This document shows, one piece after another, positions 1 through 12,242 of a stretch of 64,000 bases of DNA. Numbering within the stretch: position 1 is the stretch's first letter; every line of letters starts with the position of its first letter. Source of the stretch: Atrina japonica (Eukaryota > Mollusca > Bivalvia > Pterioida > Pinnidae). The stretch lies in NCBI GenBank assembly GCA_030159075.1, contig BROG01000367.1, positions 434,001 to 498,000 on the forward strand, written 5' to 3'. The notes below the pieces were generated by a model. That model ran no database searches, was not told the DNA's origin, and saw only the letters and a program-made list of their open reading frames with translations. Both the position numbers and the translations under genes were made by a program.

Positions 1-128
1 CGTTCCCGAATTTTTCTATTTATGCTTTTTTTATAATACATTGTAATATGTGCATGTTTTTAAATAATTACAAGGAGTCCAAAGAATTCCTATTACACAT
101 GGAATCACCTTAGTACTTATATATATAG

Positions 129-231
129 TCGACAGAATATAGATTCCAACGCTTCTTATTTTCAAATAATAATAATAATAGTAATAATAATAATTTTAAA
201 ATAAGAAGCGTTGAAATCTATATTCTGTCGA
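129..231. repeat. small foldback (MITE-like) element
   Basis: A 34-bp left arm (129-162) is repeated as its reverse complement at 198-231 with one mismatch. The loop is a TAA/TAG trinucleotide run. The arms begin and end with TCGACAGAATATAG. No transposase is present, so it would be non-autonomous. Confidence 0.75.
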
Positions 232-403
232 TTGGATTGTGACCCATAAGATTTATAATGTCGTTTTTTAACATTCCTAACACCTGGTTCTGGCAAATGT
301 CATTCGTTGATGCCAATAAATATCAAAATACTTAAAATAATGAATGTGTATATATATAAAAAATAACATTTATCTTAATATTAGATTATTCTTGGAAAAT
401 GTC

Positions 404-435
404 AACCATAGCAAAATTTTGATTTTGCTATGGTT
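404..435. repeat. short perfect hairpin
   Basis: A perfect 14-bp stem (AACCATAGCAAAAT, 404-417, against 422-435) with a 4-nt loop, next to the end of a minus-strand family R copy. Confidence 0.6.
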
Positions 436-444
436 TTCTCGTAG

Positions 445-690
445 ACTTCCAATTCAATGAAGTATTGAGTTACCTTTTCGATAGCGGTTGTTGCGTTGTT
501 TGTGTCAACTGTGATGAGATTTTCTTCCTTACATTTATTATTGAATTTGCCTGTGGACTCACGGTGTGTGTGACAGGTCAACAAGGGATGCTTTTTCCTC
601 ATTGGCTCCTGATTTCGCCTCTTGATTTTCAGAGGTCCGAGTTTGTCTAATATCATCTGATTTTTTAATGTATTCCAGACATCCTGTAGA
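445..690 (-). repeat. family R dispersed repeat, minus-strand copy
   Basis: Read on the minus strand it carries the family R order: an imperfect form of the ACCTCTGGAAATCCAGAGGT hairpin, a 'GTCACAC..CCGTGAGTCCAC' block, then a 'CAACAACCGC..TCGAA' block. The same order is seen near 6530, 22100, 28210 and 36190. Confidence 0.65.
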
Positions 691-708
691 TTTATACTAT
701 GGTAACTG

Positions 709-712
<4 letters not shown>

Positions 713-797
<85 letters not shown>
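713..797. repeat. (AT)n microsatellite
   Basis: About 85 bp of uninterrupted AT dinucleotides. The open frames across it encode only Ile-Tyr repeats and are not genes. Confidence 0.95.
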
Positions 798-800
<3 letters not shown>

Positions 801-2551
801 GTTTTAGGCTTGGATGTACGTCACACCTGTATTTTTCCGACATATAAAATATTCCAAGCCACTCTTGAATATCCATCATCCTTAAATACTTCAGTTTCAA
901 TATTTTCCATAGACAACAATACATGTATTTCCTCATATGTTGTTTCGATTTTTGAAGAGAAGTGTACATATTCACCATATGGAATATAGTTTAGAATCGT
1001 TTTATTTACGGAGATATCATGGATGAAATGGATTCCCAAGAGACCACATGTCACGCTCTCAAATCAAGAGAGATAAATCGTGTATCAACTTTCCACATGT
1101 TCTTTCATTTTCGTAGCATGTGTGTATAGAAACACAAACAGGAAGAATATGAAAGTACACTGATGTCAATTTCATTTATGATTTATTTGATTTTGTTGAG
1201 CAAGCGTGGAAGAAGAGAATAACCGCAACAAATGCATCTGAAATGGTATCTTCATCAGTAAAGCTTGATAAACATTAAATTCTCACGAAAAACCAAAACA
1301 CTACAACCAAGTCTGCATAAAATGTATCTCTTGATGAGGCTTTTAGATCTAATGGATAGGAATTTGTAAAGTTTTTTTTTACAGATTTGAAATTTTTCGG
1401 GAACTTATACACTTGGTGATTAATTATTGTCTAACGTATTGTATCCATTGTATAGATGTTCAATTTGAATACTTCCGTCGAAATATTGGTAAATCCGGAA
1501 AAAGTCCATCGAAATATGTAAAATGAGTTTACTTAAGATGAAAGATATCATTGAAATATTTGTCAACTGAGATTTTACTGGAATAATCAAACAATTAAAA
1601 CAAACATGTTTTACATTTCTAAACGAAATAAACTTGGAAATTAGTGTTTTGACAAGCAATTGACAACTTTGGTGTGCAAGATTTATTCCCCTTTGATATT
1701 TGGCCCCTAAAACCTTATATCTGTATATAGGACATTTTTATCGATAACAAAATATAACAATAATAGTTCCTCACCATGCATAAAAATTTTGACTTTTTTG
1801 TACAATGGATACCTTAAGTAATTGAATAACTATTCGGTCGTTTATATGCATAGGTATGTATTATACTGGAGATAAGCAATGTTATGGTCGTAATTACACG
1901 TAATTACACGTAATTGCATGTAATTACATGTAATTAAACATCCGATATATCTTTTCAGCCCGTGCATCGTAATTCTAAAATGAAAGATAATATTCAGCTA
2001 ACAGCAATATTTTGATGAAAGTAACAATAATTGAGAACATTTTATAAAAATCTGAGAAAGAGTATTTGTAATCCCCAGGCACCTATTGTTGTTTATAACT
2101 CTCACTTGATTATGGCGATTGTGTCATTTCACCTCAAAATCTGATTTTTTTTCTCCGCAAATTATGACACTTTTCCGATTTCAACAGGAGTTGACGATGT
2201 TTTCGTTAACGTTGTGTCAATGTTCTGAAATGCCTCCGATTTTAAAAACGGTCGTCGACGAGTCGAAATATGCTATTTCGTAGTTGATCTTGATGCTTTT
2301 ATTTTCTGTCAAATTGGTATTTAATTATGGTTATATACCCAGACGTACGAGGTACACCTTTGTCGAGTATTATCATGAATAAAACTTTATTTTAAACCTC
2401 ATACATTTATCAAGCATAACGATACTGGTTTTTCTTTATCACAAGATATGAGGAGGGATGTATAGAGGAAAAATGACAGACCGATCATAAGCAATACGCC
2501 TCTGATCGTCAGTTTTGGAGAAAAGTAAATAGAAAATGCACATTCAGATAA

Positions 2552-2729
2552 TGTAGTGCTGCACAATCCGTATTGTGCGATAGACTATCTTAGAGTCCGG
2601 AACCCGGTTCCGGTCAAGTTTTAATCAACCTTTGTCTCTGGAGTTCGCCATTTTTGCATTAAACGTGTGAACTTGAGCTCCAGCGATTTTGTTATTATTG
2701 AGTATTCTAAGCGCCATCCCGGCACAACA
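2552..2729 (+). repeat. gypsy 5' LTR
   Basis: A 178-bp direct repeat of 5941-6118, with TG at the start and CA at the end. Two mismatches were counted by eye. Confidence 0.92.
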
Positions 2730-2730
2730 A

Positions 2731-2748
2731 GTGGTGTCAGAAGTGGGA
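2731..2748 (+). other. primer binding site-like sequence
   Basis: GTGGTGTCAGAAGTGGGA begins two bases after the LTR end, where a gypsy element keeps its tRNA primer site. This wording is common at gypsy primer sites. The tRNA species was not determined. Confidence 0.6.
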
Positions 2749-2942
2749 TAAAAGTAGAGGACGTCATTTTTACGCCCAGGAGGGAGTCCAAAGCGAAATA
2801 TCTCCACTGAAAGTTTAATCATTTATTTATCGCCAGTGTGCGGTGTACTGTACAGGTTGAACTTCGCGCGCTTGCAAATCATGTTGTGTAGCTCATTCCT
2901 ACATATAGACAGGAGTCTACTTCAGGTATTTTGACACCCATA

Positions 2943-5835
2943 GGATTTCAAGGCGAGGAAGATGCACATCTCCAGAAACTTTTGGATGCTGGTGTTGTAG
3001 TTTCATCTAGTTCTGAATGGGCGTCGCCAGTAGTCCTTGTGCGGAAGAAAAATGGCTGAAGAGTTCGCTTGTGCATTGACTACCGCAAGCTAAATGATGT
3101 CACTATCAAAGATGCATATCCCCTTCCCAAGATAGAGGAGTGCCTTGACACACTTAGTGGTGCTACAGTTTTCTCAGCATTAGACTTAATGAGTGGCTAC
3201 CACCAGATTGAGGTAGATGAGCGGTACAGATCAAAAACTGCCTTCGTCACCAAACATGGCCTCTACGAGTATACCCGCATGCCTTTTGGGCTATGCAATA
3301 CGCCATTACTTTTCAACGAGCAATGGAATTTGTCGTGAGTGGTTTCCAGGGGTTCATTCTTTTGATTTACCTTGATGATGTAATAATTGCCTCCAAGACC
3401 TTTGAAGAGCACATCTTGCACTTCAGTAAGGTGTTTGACAGGATAAGGCTGCATGGCCTCAAACTTAAGGCAAGTAAACTATTTCAGAAGAAAATCCTTT
3501 TTCTTGGCCACATTGTTGACAGTAATGGCATTGCAACTAACCCGAAGTTGATCTTGGATGTACAGAATTGGCCTGAACCCAGTAACATCAAAGAATTACA
3601 GTCATTTCTGGGGTTAACTAACTATTACAGGCGTTTTGTTCAAGGTTATGCATAGATAACTCTCCCTTTATATGACCTTACCAAGAAGAACATAGAATTT
3701 GAGAGGACAGATCGTCAGCGTGAATCTTTCTTATCCCTCAAGAAATCGATAACCAGTGCACCAGTTCTTGCCTACCCATTAGAGGACTGCAAATTTGTAT
3801 TGGACACAGATGCATCTAACAAGAGCATAGGAGGTGTCCTATCGCAGATTCAAAACGGGGAGGAAAAAGTAATTGCTTATGCCAACAGAAGACTCACCCC
3901 AGCACAGGAAAAGTACTGCGTTACCACACGTGAGCTCTTAGCAGTTGTGACATTCTGCCATCATTTCAAACATTACTTGATAGGAAGGAAGTTTTTATTA
4001 CGTACAGATCACAGCAGTCTGTCATGGTTGTTTCGCTTCAAATCCCCACAAGGACAGCTAGCGAGATGGCTTGAGGAGGTCAGCCAGTATTCATTTGAAG
4101 TTGAACACCGTGCGGGCAAAATGCATGTTAATGCCGATGCAATGTCAATAATCCCAAATGAAGATGACTGCCCATGCTACTTTGCTGGAGCACAGCTTGA
4201 GACTTTACCCTGTGGCGGATGTATGTACTGCACTAAACTGTTTAACTCATGGGAGTGGTTTCAGGAAGATGTTGACGATGTGATTCCCCTCGCCGTGAGG
4301 TCAGCAACTATTGACGATACTGGAAATGCAACGGATGCAAGTTATGAAACTACTGATAACATACCTCAATGCAACTGGGCACTGACAAAGACCCCGGTAG
4401 AACTTCATCAAGAACAAATGAAAGACGAAGACCTGGAAGAACTATACAATGTTGTGAGAAATGAGGCTAATCTTTCTCTGGAGAAAGCTCAGGCAAAAAG
4501 TCCGGCTCTCTGTAAATATCTGTTGACTTTACCTCAGATAAAACTAGTTAATTTTGTACTTTATTACCAGTGGGAAAATGAGGAACAGGGGTCACTGCGA
4601 CTGATTGTTCCATACCAGTCACGGAAAGAGGTCATTGGCTTGTGTCACGATCTTGTATGTTCTGGACACCAAGGAGAGAAGCGAACGATAGAACGAGTGA
4701 AACGTAATTTCTTTTGGTACGGATTGTCAACCGATGTTTCTGTGTATGTTTGTAAATGTTACAAATGCGCAGCTAAAAAGAAAGATAATCGGAATGTAAG
4801 GGCTCCGCTTCAGAACTACATATGTGGGGCACCAATGGATAGACTGCAGTTAGATGTTTTAGGTCCCTTCCCAGCCAGTGAATCTGGTAACAAGTTCATA
4901 CTAGTTCTTGTTGATCAGTTCACGAAATGGGTGGAAGCCAATCCTATTCCGAGCCAAGACAGTGAGATAACTGCAAAGAAGTTGGTAATCGAGTTCATCG
5001 GAAGATTCGGCCTTCCTCTAGAGATACATACGGATCAAGGGCGGAATTTCCAGAGCAATCTGTTCAAAGAAGTTTGTCGTTTGTTCGGAATTGCTCATCG
5101 AATGGTCAGGTGAAAAGGTTCACTCGAACCTTACTTCAAATGATTAGATGTTATCTAGACGAAGGTCAAACACATTGGGACGAGAACATTACTCTCTTGT
5201 TGGCTGCTTACCGAAGCACACCACATGCAGCAACTGGATTCACCCCTAACATGCTTATGTTTGGCAGGGAAGTACATGCACCTCAAGATTTTATCTATGG
5301 GAAACCAAATTCGACCCGTGACACTGATGATGCTGCATCTTATTTAGACCGCCTAATCGAGGGTAAACATGTAACAGAGCGAATAGTTAGAAAGGCATTA
5401 GGAGTTGGAAAATTGCACCAGAAGAGAGTTTACGATATGCGATCTCTTGATCGTGGTTATAATGTAGGCGATCTGGTATATGTGCAGAACCAGTCAAGAT
5501 CAGTTGGGGTTTCACCCAAGTTACAGTCCGTGTGGGATGGTCCATTTGTAGTAACCAAAAAGTTTGGCCCAGTAATATATGAGATTATTGGCCGAAAGAA
5601 GAAGTCCGTACTGCACCAGAATCGCATGAAACCCTACTTATCTGATGTAATTCTAGCATGGGTTGCGAAAATCAAACATGACCTTGACCTGACAGCAGAG
5701 GATAGACTTCCTGATATTGCAGAGGATGATGACACAACCTTGGATGTTCCAGACTGCAGGAAGCAACATACCCATGAGGACCACCAGGATGAATCAGATT
5801 CACAGTTGCCTGTGGTCTCAACTGGTTCACAGTGA
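2943..5835 (+). pseudogene. pol: gypsy pol: RT, RNase H and integrase (broken)
   Basis: The domains run RT (about 2943-3640, with CIDYRKLN, MPFGLCN and the catalytic LIYLDD), RNase H (about 3790-4130, with LDTDASN, TRELLAV, RTDHSSL), the integrase zinc region (about 4640-4770, H-H-C-C) and the integrase core (about 4830-5160, with QLDVLGPF and HTDQGRNF). Breaks are a TGA at 3057-3059, a frameshift near 3300, a TAG at 3653-3655, and a small deletion with frame change near 5095-5110 that removes the stretch before the third catalytic residue. At 5113-5115 the codon AAA (Lys) stands where the family has its catalytic Glu, in NGQVKRF. A C-terminal tail continues to 5835. The enzyme would normally copy the element RNA and insert the cDNA. 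This copy cannot do either. Confidence 0.92.
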
Positions 5836-5918
5836 ACTGGTTCGGATCAACATTAAACAGTATCCAGATATGGTCGACCCTACAAGAAATCAGTTCGGCT
5901 TGACCTTTAATGGGGCTT

Positions 5919-5940
5919 AAAGGAACCTGGAAGGGAGCTG
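5919..5940 (+). other. polypurine-rich tract before the 3' LTR
   Basis: A purine-rich run ending GGAAGGGAGCTG directly abuts the 3' LTR, the usual place for the plus-strand priming tract. Confidence 0.55.
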
Positions 5941-6118
5941 TGTAGTGCTGCACAATCCGTATTGTGCGATAGACTATCTTAGAGTTCGGAACCCGGTTCC
6001 GGTCAAGTTTTAATCAACCTTTGTCTCTGGAGTTCGCCATTTTTGCATTAAACGTGTGAACTTGAGCTCCGGCGATTTTGTTATTATTGAGTATTCTAAG
6101 CGCCATCCCGGCACAACA
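5941..6118 (+). repeat. gypsy 3' LTR
   Basis: A 178-bp copy of the 5' LTR with two substitutions. It ends in CACAACA before host sequence ATATTG. Confidence 0.92.
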
Positions 6119-6529
6119 ATATTGTTAAAAATCCGAGTTTAAACTTTAGGTAATACATAAAAATTGCAATGGCAAGATGCTTACGGTTATCCAGTTGGCA
6201 ATACAACACATTTCCCATGAAGCCTGTCATAACGGAAAAGTGAGTAGAAGCGACCATGTGATAATCGAAAGGTTACCCCACCCCGCTAAGATTGGACTTT
6301 ACCTGGCATCACAGGAAAAGCTTATAGTAATAATGAAGAAAGACGTTGCTAATAAATGCATTAACACTTGACTGAACTATAAAAAAAAATAACAAAGCCA
6401 TAAAGGGCACCGTCATAGACTATTTTTGATATATGTGACCTTGACAGTTGACCCTAAAATGTAAATCTTCAAATGTCAAATGTCAAACTATATGTATATA
6501 AAATCTTAGATACCAAATCTTCAGGATGT

Positions 6530-6700
6530 CGAGGATACATATAAAATTCTAATGAATATTGAACATACACGAACCTCTGGAAATCCAGAGGTGGGATCAG
6601 GTGAGATGGAGGATTAATCATCCCTCTTGATCGATCACACCAGCCGTGAGTCCAAAGTCAAATTCAAATGAAATAGATGAGGAACAAATTCTCTTCACAA
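6530..6700 (+). repeat. family R dispersed repeat
   Basis: Contains an intact palindrome ACCTCTGGAAATCCAGAGGT (near 6574-6594), then GGGATCAGGTG, then the GTGAGTCCAAAGTC block. The order is the same as in the copies near 22130 and 28240. Confidence 0.7.
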
Positions 6701-7702
6701 TTAAAATATGAAAGCTTAATGTTTAGAAATACTCAAGTTATAGTTTTACAACAAAACATTTGACTTCACAGACAGATGGATGGACGGACGGAATGATTCC
6801 TATGGGACTTCCGCATTATAATGCCGAGTCCTATTAAATGAATGTAATTGAGCGTGCAAAACATGCAAAAGTAACCACATGATAAATACCAGAAATATTA
6901 GGAACTTACTGAATCGGCATACATAATTTTGTGGGTTTGTACCAGATCTCAAAACGATATTTACCTTTGTTTCGGAAGAGACGACTCCCCCATAATGATG
7001 AACGTAGAGCTATTACACGTCGTGAAAATGTATGTTTATGAAACATGTACATTTCATTTGGGCCTTTTACAAAGTCTAATAAAATCATATTAATAATTCA
7101 TGCCCAGAGATCGAAAATTGGAAGCCATATTGTTTTTGCTTTAGGTATTTATCTTTTTGTCTAGTTAGAGTATTTTTTTCTCCTTTAAAAATAATTGAGT
7201 TCTTTCTTTTTAGTTTTATTCAAATTTTGGGGCATATCGCCTTACATAAAAACAATACTCATGGATTTTATCAAAACTTTACTTTCACCAAAATTCGATC
7301 GCGAAGTGTTTCACAACTTATACGTTATGCCAGGGCATGCTCCTCTAATGATTGTTTTATTCTGAGAGCCAAACGACTCGCCAAATAACTACTTGCACAA
7401 GGTTACATTGTTAAATGCTTGAAATCGTCACTAAGCAAATTTTATGGTCGATAAGGGTATCCTCTTAAACAATATGAAGTCCCCTCTCAAGAATGTTAGA
7501 TAGTGTTCTGGGACACGACTAAATACAGTGATTCCCTTTCACCAATCAGATCTAAAACTAATTTATTTTCACAGTTTACCTTTTTTACCGAACTCGAGAG
7601 GGGTCCATGTAACAATTGCGACGATTGTGAAATTCTAACAGGGGCGCTGACTCCTTCCGGACACCTGGTCCCGTCACGTTTGGAATTCGCAGTTGTCCTT
7701 CA

Positions 7703-7785
7703 TGTTAAGACCGTTTTTAATATCCAGTTAGTCGTATTCTAAAGGACTTGGAGTTCCGATTATCCATTGGTACAACATTTTTGTT
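7703..7785 (+). repeat. dispersed repeat pair, copy 1
   Basis: About 80 bp are shared with 18358-18440, for example GTTAAGACCGTTTTTAATAT against GTTGAGACCATTTTTAATAT and the common TATCCATTGGTAC. The family is unknown to me. Confidence 0.6.
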
Positions 7786-7888
7786 TGAAATTGAAAAAAG
7801 ATAGTTATGACATTATTTCTAAAAAATTTCATCTTCAATTCAGATGCTCAGGTTTCTACATCATCTTAAACAGTTTGAGCTCCTTATA

Positions 7889-7889
<1 letters not shown>

Positions 7890-7929
<40 letters not shown>

Positions 7930-7941
7930 ACCCCCCCCCCA
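7890..7941 (+). repeat. poly(A) then poly(C) homopolymer
   Basis: About 38 A residues are followed by C-rich sequence with ten C in a row. It may be the tail of a retroposed sequence, but no body was identified upstream. Confidence 0.85.
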
Positions 7942-8469
7942 CAAAAACCCAGGATTTTATGCCTTATTAATACTGTATTCAATCAATGTAATAATGTTCC
8001 CAAGTAGTTACAAAAACATTCCTATATTTAAACCTATAAGTCTTTAAGAATCATCTTTATCAGAAGACATGCGGTCCTCAATGTAGTTACTTGTGTTATT
8101 CGTTTATGTGTCAAATGCTTTCGACCGTTAGACGAACTGGATATAAACAAAATATTTTCCCATTATAGATGGACAGAAATGACTTATTTGTATCATATTT
8201 CGAATAAAATATATGAAAATGATTTGTCAAATCTCTCAAATTTCACCATTTTGTCATTATCGTTCCGACACTAGAGTAAATCAAGAACAGCAATTTCTAC
8301 GGATATTAAAAGTGGCGGAATATTTTCGGAATTTCATCGATTTCCATTATACAACTACTCCCATAAGCTATATTTGAAATTCCCTGGTCAAATTTGTGTC
8401 AATAGTTATGGGAAACATATTTCATATCAGGAGAAAGATATATGACTTTCAGGAATCAAAGACATATAA

Positions 8470-9440
8470 AATCTATATTAAGTAGTTAATATCTTCAATA
8501 AAATTATTTTAAATACGTTGATATAATTGATATAATTTACCAAGGTAAATTGGCACATGTTTACAAACACAATGAGTCTCAATCATATCTTAACAGGGGT
8601 GACAAGTTACTTGTCGTCACAAAAGTAATAGAAATTCAGTAATGCAAGGAGAGAGTGCAATGCAATATGTTTTACCTGTACAACCTATTTTTGGAAAGTA
8701 GACCGTATTGTTATGTTTATTTTACCTAAACCGGATGTGTCACTTTACCTTGATAGACCTGTATAGGTGGCACATCCGGGTAGAATAAAAAACCAAAACG
8801 ATACGGTCTACTTTCCAAAAAATAGGTTGTACAGGTAAAACATATTGCCTTGCACGGACTCCATGCATTACTGTATCTTTAATAATTTTGTGACGACAAG
8901 TGGCTTGTCACCCCTGTTATGATTTGATTTAGACTCGTTGTGTTTGTAAACATGTGCCAATTTACCTTTGTAGACCTGCAGTTGTTGATATTATTTTCAA
9001 TACTTTGTTGATATTATTTGTCAGTGTGTTGTTGATGTAATTTTAAATACGTTCTTGATATAATTTTTGATATGTTATTGATATATTCTAAAAACGTTCT
9101 TGATATATTTTTCAATAAGTTGTTTGGCACTATTTTCAATACCTTGTTGACATAATTTTCAATACTGTAAATCCGTATTTTTTCACGAGAATTTTATTTA
9201 CGCGTAGCTTTGCGTGAGCTCTCGCGCGTGAAAATAAAAATATTGCTTAATGCTGTATGATAATAGTAGGACGTTATATTCAACAAACTATCTTCAATAC
9301 GTTGTTAATATTAATATTTTCAATAATTTGTTGATACTATTTTCAATATATTAATGTTCTTAATGTCAGTTTCAATATGTGGTCATCTATTTCAATATGT
9401 ACTTAATATTTACTTTCAATAGTTTATATACTATTTCAAA
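8470..9440. repeat. degenerate minisatellite (about 27-bp unit)
   Basis: Repeated variants of TTTTCAATACTTTGTTGATA occur at 8983-9160 and 9280-9440, and related motifs (ATACGTTGATATAATTGAT) at 8475-8538. The array is interrupted by the foldback at 8538-8972 and by a short CGCG-rich repeat at about 9165-9245. Confidence 0.6.
8538..8972. mobile_element. 435-bp foldback element
   Basis: Left arm 8538-8745 and right arm about 8765-8972 are long imperfect reverse complements. Matched landmarks include GGCACATGTTTACAAACACA, GACAAGTTACTTGTCGTCAC, GGAAAGTAGACCGTAT and CCGGATGTG, each found inverted in the other arm. The loop is short (about 8746-8764). There is no coding capacity. Confidence 0.82.
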
Positions 9441-10003
9441 TACTTTATGTAACATATGTTGTTTCATAACACAGGCCCTTGTGTGCCCAAGTAATAACAG
9501 GACGCGGCGTGGTTGTATACCCGTATTATATTCTACAATATCTTCTTACTCATATAAACTCACCTTCAAGTCATGATTATCTTTTGTAAATGTACTTCTC
9601 AAATCTAATACTTACACAACTTGTAGTTCTGTTATCACCATTCAACCTAGTACGTGAAAATATACATACCCGTCAGGAAAGACATATGACTTTGATTACA
9701 TCAGAGTCACTTAGGTGCTTTAAAGTAATGACCATGGCCAGATCACACCTGTCCTGGCTGTTGAATTCCAATAATTTCAAAATCCCTCTATAATAAATTC
9801 CTTTAGCAGATCTAAAAATACATACCCAGTTTTAGGGCAAAAATGGAAACTGGGATTTCAGGGAAAGTCCTCTAACAAGAAGAAATTATTGCTGCGCAAC
9901 CACAATTCCCATGCACAAACTACATTTACACATATGTATTTTAATATCAAATAAAGTTCAACAATGATAGCAGATTATTTTATGAATGAACCTGGTTATA
10001 ATG

Positions 10004-10130
10004 AACCCAGGAAGACACCACCGGATCTAGGTAAATATTTTCACAAAATTAGCTTAGGTTCCAATGGGAGAGTTCATGGTTTAAAACGCGGTTGTTTAAC
10101 CACTCGGTCACGGAAACTCCACTCAATCCG
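10004..10130 (-). mobile_element. tRNA-derived SINE fragment (minus)
   Basis: On the minus strand it reads GTGGAGTTTCCGTGACCGAG then GTGGTTAAACA and a CATGAACTCTCCCAT region. This matches the 5' heads of the plus-strand SINEs at 15418 and 23752. Confidence 0.65.
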
Positions 10131-10775
10131 AATCCGATCTTTTCTTTAACAATTTAATGAAATGCATCGGATAGCAAAATAACCGGTTACAATGTGCTGT
10201 CAACTTAATTATTGATAGAATAACTACAAATACTGAGTTGTAAAATAATAGGAATTCATAAATTGCTTTCTCACAATGTAAATTACAAACGAAGAATATG
10301 TCAGATTATCAATACTAAACCTAGACAAACGTACCGGAAACGTGTCTTGTTGCCCTAGTTATTGGAACTTTGTAATTCTGTCGTGTTATATATGGTAAAT
10401 AAAGCAATAAAACTGTCGTTAAAGCCAATACATATTCGATAGTAAACTTCGGCTTTACAACTGGAGAAACTACAGTATTTATATCTGGCATTACCAATGG
10501 CGTGAATGGTGGCATCATATGCAAAACTAAGGATACTGGTGTGAATATATGGATTCAGACACTTCTGCGACTTCCAATAGCAATATAAAGATTGATGAGT
10601 TTGCCTGTCACAAAACCGCAAGCAAGCAAGAAATGCATAGTAATACGGGCATTTTACATGGTATAGATGTCTTCTGTCTACCGGTACCAGCAGTGACGTA
10701 CATGTGGAGAAGAAATTGAAAACTGTCCACCGACATATAACGGAAGGATTGTTGAGTGTGATGTCAAACAAAAAT

Positions 10776-11100
10776 ATAAGAATATTATAAACGTAATACC
10801 AAAATTATAATGCTCAAGACGATCGTTTCTGTCAATTATACTTCATCAGTTGAGCTCCAATCTATAAACGATGCATATATTTTTTTAAAAGTTAAAGTGG
10901 TATCATACAAGGTCAAATAATAAATCTAAATGTATTAGCAAAATCCGTCTAAGAGTAACTACTGTAGATGACTATCTTAGCTTTTGAAGAATTTCGACTG
11001 TAAATGGTGTTATTAGTGTGAAATATTACTTTAGTATAAGATTATAATCTTGTACCGAAATACTAGACACTAGGTTTATGTATACCTGCGGGTACTCAAA
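10776..11100. repeat. ribozyme-bearing dispersed repeat, copy A
   Basis: Shares with 16205-16470 (inverted) and about 45945-46215 (same orientation) the blocks AATACCAAA, CAAGACGATCGT, CCGTCTAAGAGTAAC/AGAGTAACCACTGTA and a GTTTATGTATA tail. Bivalve satellite and Helitron-like repeats of this general type are known. The relationship is from memory and was not searched. Confidence 0.7.
10812..10857 (-). ncRNA. hammerhead-ribozyme-like motif, copy A
   Basis: On the minus strand the order is stem I GCTCAA, core CTGATGA, a short stem II region containing GT..AC, core A-GAAAC, a minimal stem III closed by GATC, cleavage triplet GTC, then TTGAGC, which pairs perfectly with the first arm. This is the topology of a type I hammerhead with a very short stem III. 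The predicted cut lies between 10818 and 10817. Weak point: stem II is short, with an A.A at its base. Confidence 0.6.
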
Positions 11101-12082
11101 CGGTCCACCATCACAACATTATGGTCAACGACTCTAATCACAATTTTAAAAAGCAAAATATATAACGGTTTGTAGAATATTTATACGCATTAAGCTCTTG
11201 AATACAGGCTGATATTAAAACTGCTTGCACTTTTAAATTTGTGATTGGTTTTTAACGTTTTACCCATAATGTTTCCCATGACATTTGATATAGCACAGCC
11301 AACTACTTTGCTATAGAAAGGGTCCGTTCATGTTTGTTTACAGAAAAATACAGCTTCGTCCGACAAGTAAAAAAATTTTTAAAAGGCAGCCGTAAATTAC
11401 AGGACGGAGATAGCCGCCCGATTCATTGCCTTTGGATTGTATGCCTGTGTATGACTGCATATTTAACATCACTGATCAAAACCGAACAACTTTAACACCA
11501 CGGTATTTACTTAGTCATTATTAATTTATATATAGTAAGCGACCACCTGTGTATAAAGACCACCTGGTCATAAAGACAGTACAACTGTCTCCCTCCTTTA
11601 TTACTTTGGTATAAATGGTAGAAGGAACGTCTCAAGTTTCGTATACTATTATCTTTAATACGCCAATATATTCAATTCCATTTTTGAATTTAAAAATGCC
11701 ATCTGTTCTTTGAGAAATAAGTCCTCACAAGATATTCGATTAAATAACATACTCAATATTATAACATCATACAATATCAAACGGTAAACTTGTAAAATTA
11801 TATGACAAAATTATCATTCCATGCAATTTACTGTATCTAATTGAATCTCTTGAGAGAACCCTCTCTCTCTCCCTCTGTCCCTCCCTCCAACTCTCTTTCT
11901 GATATATATGCAGTGGAATCTCGTTTTGTATATTCACAGATATCATTTCAATTTTATATCCCAAATTAAACTCATCAGTAAATATATGTATCTCTATCAT
12001 TTAAAATATTTGTATAACTCCCATTCACTTTTTCGCTCGTTTTGAAGAAAGAAAGGGTAGTCTAATATGTTTGACAATCTAT

Positions 12083-12094
12083 CATATATATATA

Positions 12095-12177
<83 letters not shown>

Positions 12178-12242
12178 ATCGGTGTGTGTGTTATTGTTGT
12201 TGTAGTAGTTGTTGTTGTTGTTGTTGTTGTGTGTGTGTGTGT
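12083..12242. repeat. (AT)n, (GTT)n and (GT)n compound microsatellite
   Basis: AT dinucleotides run from 12083 to 12173, GTT/GTA trinucleotides from 12191 to 12230, and a short GT run follows. Confidence 0.93.

Larger units (their letters stand above)
1..2551. other. host non-coding DNA left of the gypsy element
   Basis: AT-rich sequence with no supportable gene. It holds two short foldbacks (129-231, 404-435), a minus-strand family R repeat (about 445-690), an (AT)n tract (713-797) and a short run of 10-bp units around ACGTAATTAC near 1890-1935. All open frames here are short and lack recognisable motifs. Confidence 0.6.
2552..6118 (+). mobile_element. Ty3/gypsy LTR retrotransposon, internally deleted
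   Basis: Two direct 178-bp LTRs (2552-2729 and 5941-6118), each starting TG and ending CA, bound a pol region in the order RT, RNase H, integrase. A primer-binding-site-like sequence follows the left LTR and a purine-rich tract precedes the right one. Only about 210 bp lie between the left LTR and the RT homology, so gag and the protease are missing. The LTRs differ at two positions (C/T in AGAGTCCGG and A/G in GCTCCAGCG), which suggests a young insertion. No convincing target-site duplication is visible. The copy cannot be autonomous. Confidence 0.93.

Noticed and set aside
7503..7742. A 79-codon open frame with CNNCDDC
   Set aside because: Its end overlaps a dispersed repeat also found at 18358. 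More likely a transposon relic than a host gene; no family could be named.
10355..10771. A 138-codon minus-strand open frame
   Set aside because: No recognisable motif, AT-driven amino-acid composition, overlaps the edge of a dispersed repeat, and no splice or promoter support.
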